Shown here: positions 7,069 through 10,083 of the stretch, in pieces
Layout: the number at the start of each line of letters is the position of its first letter
How positions within the stretch are numbered: the stretch's first letter is position 1
The notes under the pieces: model-generated
Told to the model about the DNA's origin: nothing
Databases searched by the model: none
Seen by the model: only the letters and a program-made list of their open reading frames with translations
Translations under genes and position numbers: made by a program
DNA from: Verrucomicrobiota bacterium
Lineage (GTDB): Bacteria; Verrucomicrobiota; Verrucomicrobiia; Opitutales; Opitutaceae
Direction of reading: 5' to 3'
DNA length: 10,083 nucleotides
NCBI GenBank assembly: GCA_023430565.1
Contig: JAEZAD010000040.1
Coordinates: 1-10,083, forward strand

Positions 7069-8520
7069 ATGACTTCGAAACTTTCCTCCGCCGCGCTTCT
7101 GTCCGCCGTCACGCTCGCGTGCGCCTCTCCCGCCTTCGCCAACTACTCCGACGGCAAAATCGCCGCGCTTCTCGATCAGCCGAAAAGCTATGTGATGCTC
7201 GCCGAGTCCGACTTCCGCGCCCTCAAACTCACCCTGCCCGACGGCGGCAAACACGTCACCGACCTCGCCCTCGCCGCCCCCGGCGGCGCCTTCGACCCGC
7301 GCGACGTCGCCAAACTCGACCCGAAGCTTCTCGGCTACAAAGCCGACTGGTTCGTCGAACGCTTCACCCGCTACAACCTCCCCTGGGACATCGGCGGCCT
7401 CCGCCTCACGAGCAACGATCCCGCCGCCAAAAACAAACCGTGGATCGTCATCCTCAACGGTGGCGCCGCCAACATCTACGAGTTCTACATCGACCTGAAG
7501 AACCGTCCCGGCTGGGGCCAGTATCTCGCGCAAAAACTCAACGTCCTGATCGTCTCCATTCCCGGCAACTTCCGCTACGGCGGCTGGGAAGAACCGATCG
7601 CCACGCGCAAACCCGCCTTCCTCCTCGATCGCGATCTCACCGACGACGAGGAGCTCGTCTACAATTCGGTCTTCACGTTCCAGGTCATTCTCCAGGGCCT
7701 GAAACAGCTCATCGTCAAACACACCACCGGCGACCTCCTCATCGTCGGGCACTCCACCGGCGGCGAACTTCCCGCGCTCGCCGAAACGGATCCCGAACTC
7801 AAAGCCCGCCTCAAAGGCCGCTACCTTGGCTGGGGCAGCGGCGGCCCCGTCAGCCTGAAAGCCGTCGTCGCCGCGAAAAAAGCCGCCGACAAAAACTTCG
7901 TCGCCCCACCCACGCTCACCGGCGGAGGCGGCGGCGGCGCCGGACGCGATTGGACCGCCCCCGGGGAATTCTGGCTCAACACGATGGCGCGCCGCACGCC
8001 GCAGGTTTACAGCCGCGTCTACAGCCGCTGGCTCAATCCACTCTACGAACCGGGCATGTCCGTCCTCGACATCGCCACCAGGTGGCTCGACGTCGAAGGC
8101 CGCCGCCGCGCGAACTTCAAGCAGCCGCTTCAGGACCTCGAACACAGCGACAACTTCAAGATGAAGGGCGAGGTTGAGGTCGCCATCGAGCGCGCCCTCG
8201 CGAAAACCGGCAATCCCTGGAAGATCAACGTCGAGGACGTCCAAAAGGACCTCTGCTCGACCAGCTTCGCGCCCACCACCGGCTACAAGACCATGGTCTG
8301 GTGCGTCGCCAAACTCGACGGCCACTGGAACGCGTTGTATCCAGATTCTGGTGGCGACGTCACGCTCGCCAGGGAATACCTCCGCCGCAATCCCACCGCC
8401 AAGGTCCGCGTTATCGGCTGGGACCTCAACCTGACCCACTACGGCCACGTCGAGCTCCCCGAACAACTCGGCGCCGCCTTCATCGACGTCGTCGACTGGA
8501 TGATGAAACAAGACGCCTGA
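7069..8520 (+). CDS. Exported alpha/beta-hydrolase-like protein, middle and most divergent paralogue (483 aa)
   Basis: Second copy of the hydrolase family. Residues 1-24 form a signal peptide ending S-P-A-F-A before NYSDG. The shared N-terminal block LPDGGKHVTDLALAAP is at 56-71. Unlike its neighbours it has a canonical nucleophile elbow, G-H-S-T-G (227-231, Ser229). Asp417 and His460 are the predicted partners. The insertion carries a run of glycines (T-G-G-G-G-G-G-A-G, about 284-292) and R-V-Y-S-R-W where the others have G-G-Y-S-R-W. The conserved A-H-Y-D-R-N-H-W-V-P-E of the other copies is replaced by A-K-L-D-G-H-W here, so substrate preference may differ. ATG 7069 was chosen because the signal peptide starts there; it lies 20 bases after the previous stop in a pyrimidine-rich spacer with no ribosome site. 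Function is inferred from fold motifs only. Confidence 0.8.
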   Translation: MTSKLSSAALLSAVTLACASPAFANYSDGKIAALLDQPKSYVMLAESDFRALKLTLPDGGKHVTDLALAAPGGAFDPRDVAKLDPKLLGYKADWFVERFTRYNLPWDIGGLRLTSNDPAAKNKPWIVILNGGAANIYEFYIDLKNRPGWGQYLAQKLNVLIVSIPGNFRYGGWEEPIATRKPAFLLDRDLTDDEELVYNSVFTFQVILQGLKQLIVKHTTGDLLIVGHSTGGELPALAETDPELKARLKGRYLGWGSGGPVSLKAVVAAKKAADKNFVAPPTLTGGGGGGAGRDWTAPGEFWLNTMARRTPQVYSRVYSRWLNPLYEPGMSVLDIATRWLDVEGRRRANFKQPLQDLEHSDNFKMKGEVEVAIERALAKTGNPWKINVEDVQKDLCSTSFAPTTGYKTMVWCVAKLDGHWNALYPDSGGDVTLAREYLRRNPTAKVRVIGWDLNLTHYGHVELPEQLGAAFIDVVDWMMKQDA

Positions 8521-8551
8521 AGCCCACCTTCCATCCTCGTCGCATCCTCCC

Positions 8552-9997
8552 ATGAAATTCCTCCGCTCCGTCTCGCTCGGCGTCTTCGCCGCACTGCTCC
8601 CCGCCGTCACCGTCGTTGCCTCACCCGCGGTCGAACAAAAAATCCACGCGCTCCTCGACGACGCCAAATCGCCCTACGTCTCGCTCGACACCGACTCTTT
8701 CATGTCGCTCGGCTGGGACCTCCCCGACGGCGGAAAACACGTCACCGACCTCGCGCTCGCCGCACCCGACGGCGCCTTCGATCCGCGCGACCTCGAAAAG
8801 ATTCCCGCCCAAACCCTCGGCTACGAAGCCAAATGGTGCGTCGAACGCTACCGCCACTACAACCTCGACTGGGATATCACCGGCCTCCGCCTCACGTCGC
8901 TCGATCCCGAAGCGAAAAAGTATCCCTGGCTCATCATCATGAACGGCGGCGCCGCCAACGTGTATGAATTCTACGTCGACCTGAAAAATCGCCCCGGCTG
9001 GGGCCAGTATCTTGCGCAGAAACTCAACGTGATGATCGTCTCCATCCCCGGTAACTTCAAATACGGCGGCTGGGACGAACCTGTCCCGAGCGAAGATCGC
9101 CAGCCGGCCTACCTCCTCGATCAGGAGCTCTCGATGGACGAATCCGAGCTGCGAAACTGCCTCCTCACGAACACCAACGTGATGAAGGGCCTCAAGCAGC
9201 TCCTCATGAAACATACGACCGGCGATCTCCTCCTCATCGGTCACTCCACGTCCGGCGAAATGGCCATGCTCGCCAACAACGATCCCGAGCTCCGCGCCCG
9301 CACCGCCGGCCGCTACCTCGGCTGGGGCAGCGGCGGCCCCGCCCGCATGGATCGCGTCCGCGATGCCCGCGAAGCGTCCGGCGAAATCGAGAAGCGTCCC
9401 GCGCGCAACCCCGCCGGCAGCAACGCCGCCAACGCCACCGCGCCCCGCGAACGCACGCCCCTCCACAAACTTTCCCGCCGCAACGCCAAGGGCTACTCCG
9501 GCGGCTACAGCCGCTGGCTCAACCCCCTCTACGAGCCCGGCGACTCCACCTACCAGATCGCCGAAAAATGGATCAAGGCCGAGGGTCGCCGCCGCGCCCA
9601 ATTCAAGCAACAGATTCAAAGCATCGAACACGGCGGCGACATCGACCTGAAGGGTTGGATCGAAGTCTCGATCGAAAAAATCCTCGAGCGCACCGGCAAC
9701 CCCTGGGGCGTGAACCTCGAGGACGTCAGCGCCGAACTCTTCTCAACCCACTACACGCGCATGGACGGCTATCAGCAGATGGTCTGGACCGTCGCGCACT
9801 ACGACCGCAACCACTGGGTCCCCGAAGACCCGCTGAAGAGCGTCGAGGTTTTCTTCGCCAACGAATACCGCCGCAAGAATCCCGACGCCGCGATCCGCAT
9901 CATGGTCTGGGATCCGTTGATGACTCATTACGGCCACGTCGAGCTGCCCAAACAACTCGCCGCCGCCACCTACCACGTCGTCCGCTGGTTCAAATAA
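8552..9997 (+). CDS. Exported alpha/beta-hydrolase-like protein, third paralogue (481 aa)
   Basis: Third and last copy of the family, closest to the first. Residues 1-23 (MKFLRSVSLG then V-F-A-A-L-L-P-A-V-T-V-V-A) are a signal peptide with likely cleavage before SPAVEQ. LPDGGKHVTDLALAAP is at 57-72. The elbow is G-H-S-T-S (230-234, Ser232), as in copy one. Predicted partners are Asp418 in A-H-Y-D-R-N-H-W-V-P-E and His462 in T-H-Y-G-H-V-E-L-P. The region at about 275-305 is low in complexity (R-N-P-A-G-S-N-A-A-N-A-T-A) and longer than in copy one, between two strongly conserved blocks. The gene starts 31 bases after the previous stop with only a pyrimidine-rich leader, and ends 25 bases before a strong terminator, so it closes the operon. 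The family is not one I can name. Confidence 0.8.
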   Translation: MKFLRSVSLGVFAALLPAVTVVASPAVEQKIHALLDDAKSPYVSLDTDSFMSLGWDLPDGGKHVTDLALAAPDGAFDPRDLEKIPAQTLGYEAKWCVERYRHYNLDWDITGLRLTSLDPEAKKYPWLIIMNGGAANVYEFYVDLKNRPGWGQYLAQKLNVMIVSIPGNFKYGGWDEPVPSEDRQPAYLLDQELSMDESELRNCLLTNTNVMKGLKQLLMKHTTGDLLLIGHSTSGEMAMLANNDPELRARTAGRYLGWGSGGPARMDRVRDAREASGEIEKRPARNPAGSNAANATAPRERTPLHKLSRRNAKGYSGGYSRWLNPLYEPGDSTYQIAEKWIKAEGRRRAQFKQQIQSIEHGGDIDLKGWIEVSIEKILERTGNPWGVNLEDVSAELFSTHYTRMDGYQQMVWTVAHYDRNHWVPEDPLKSVEVFFANEYRRKNPDAAIRIMVWDPLMTHYGHVELPKQLAAATYHVVRWFK

Positions 9998-10022
9998 CTT
10001 TAGGTTGCCTGTTCTTGATCAC

Positions 10023-10056
10023 AGCGCCGGGGCCTCGCGCCCCGGCGCTTTTTCTT
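10023..10056 (+). terminator. Rho-independent terminator of the receptor-hydrolase operon
   Basis: AGCGCCGGGGC (10023-10033) pairs perfectly with GCCCCGGCGCT (10039-10049) over a 5-base loop, giving an 11-bp GC-rich stem followed directly by TTTTCTT. It lies 25 bases after the stop of the third hydrolase. It is a textbook intrinsic terminator in the plus direction. Confidence 0.93.
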
Positions 10057-10083
10057 AGGTGTATTAAGTAGAACTGCGGCCGC

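Larger units (their letters stand above)
5651..9997 (+). repeat. Tandem array of three paralogous hydrolase genes
   Basis: Three same-direction genes encode full-length homologous proteins of 465, 483 and 481 residues. In the 53-residue block from P-W to the E-P after Y-G-G-W, copies one and three match at 48 positions by eye, and copies one and two at 44. The DNA encoding D-G-G-K-H-V-T-D-L-A is nearly identical at 5819, 7240 and 8726. Copies one and three are closer to each other than either is to the middle copy, so the array is not a simple series of recent neighbour duplications. Confidence 0.9.

Noticed and set aside
7918..7950. Glycine-codon run in the second hydrolase as a possible tandem repeat or slippage site
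   Set aside because: The run is short, uses mixed GGA/GGC codons and stays in frame; it is treated as part of the variable loop.
7057..8667. Minus-strand open frame of 536 codons opposite the second hydrolase
   Set aside because: Similar antisense frames occur opposite the first and third hydrolases, as expected when third-position GC bias removes antisense stops. No signal or domain is visible.
10076..10083. Window ends exactly on GCGGCCGC, a NotI site
   Set aside because: It could mark a cloned-fragment end, but an 8-base GC-only palindrome is not rare in DNA of this composition and nothing else supports it.
1..10083. CRISPR arrays, tRNA or rRNA genes, insertion-sequence ends or attachment sites
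   Set aside because: No spaced direct repeats, cloverleaf patterns, transposase-like frames or terminal inverted repeats were seen on either strand.

Overview
The window is very GC-rich and has the look of a Verrucomicrobia genome, probably Opitutaceae. This placement is inferred from the style of the TonB-dependent receptor (a V-V-L-x-x-F-V-V stretch right after the signal peptide), the short TonB-like protein, and plus-strand genes without Shine-Dalgarno (SD) sequences. No marker gene is present to prove it.

Left part (1-2650, minus strand): a run of four closely spaced genes read leftwards. In transcription order these are an unrecognised acidic 150-residue protein (2650-2198), a short TonB-like energy transducer broken by two apparent one-base deletions (2150-1598), a tiny single-pass membrane protein (about 1471-1310), and an FAD-dependent protoporphyrinogen oxidase of haem synthesis (1256 leftwards, cut by the window edge).

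Middle (2651-2897): a 247-base divergent intergenic region with an AT-rich island and a cluster of overlapping inverted repeats just upstream of the receptor gene.

Right part (2898-10083, plus strand): an apparent operon made of a 900-residue TonB-dependent outer-membrane receptor (2898-5600) and three tandem paralogous exported proteins of 465, 483 and 481 residues (5651-7048, 7069-8520, 8552-9997). All three carry a signal peptide, a G-H-S-T-(S/G) nucleophile elbow and a C-terminal Asp...His pair, so they are best read as a family of secreted or periplasmic alpha/beta-hydrolases that I cannot match to a characterised enzyme. A GC-rich hairpin lies between the receptor and the first hydrolase. 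A strong rho-independent terminator closes the unit at 10023-10056.

Working model (inference): the receptor imports an ester- or amide-bearing ligand through the outer membrane and the three hydrolases process it before or after import. The receptor plug resembles siderophore-type receptors, so a ferric siderophore handled by esterases is one possibility. A natural polymer fragment or another ester is equally open. The receptor plus triplicated hydrolase cassette is the most interesting part of the window.
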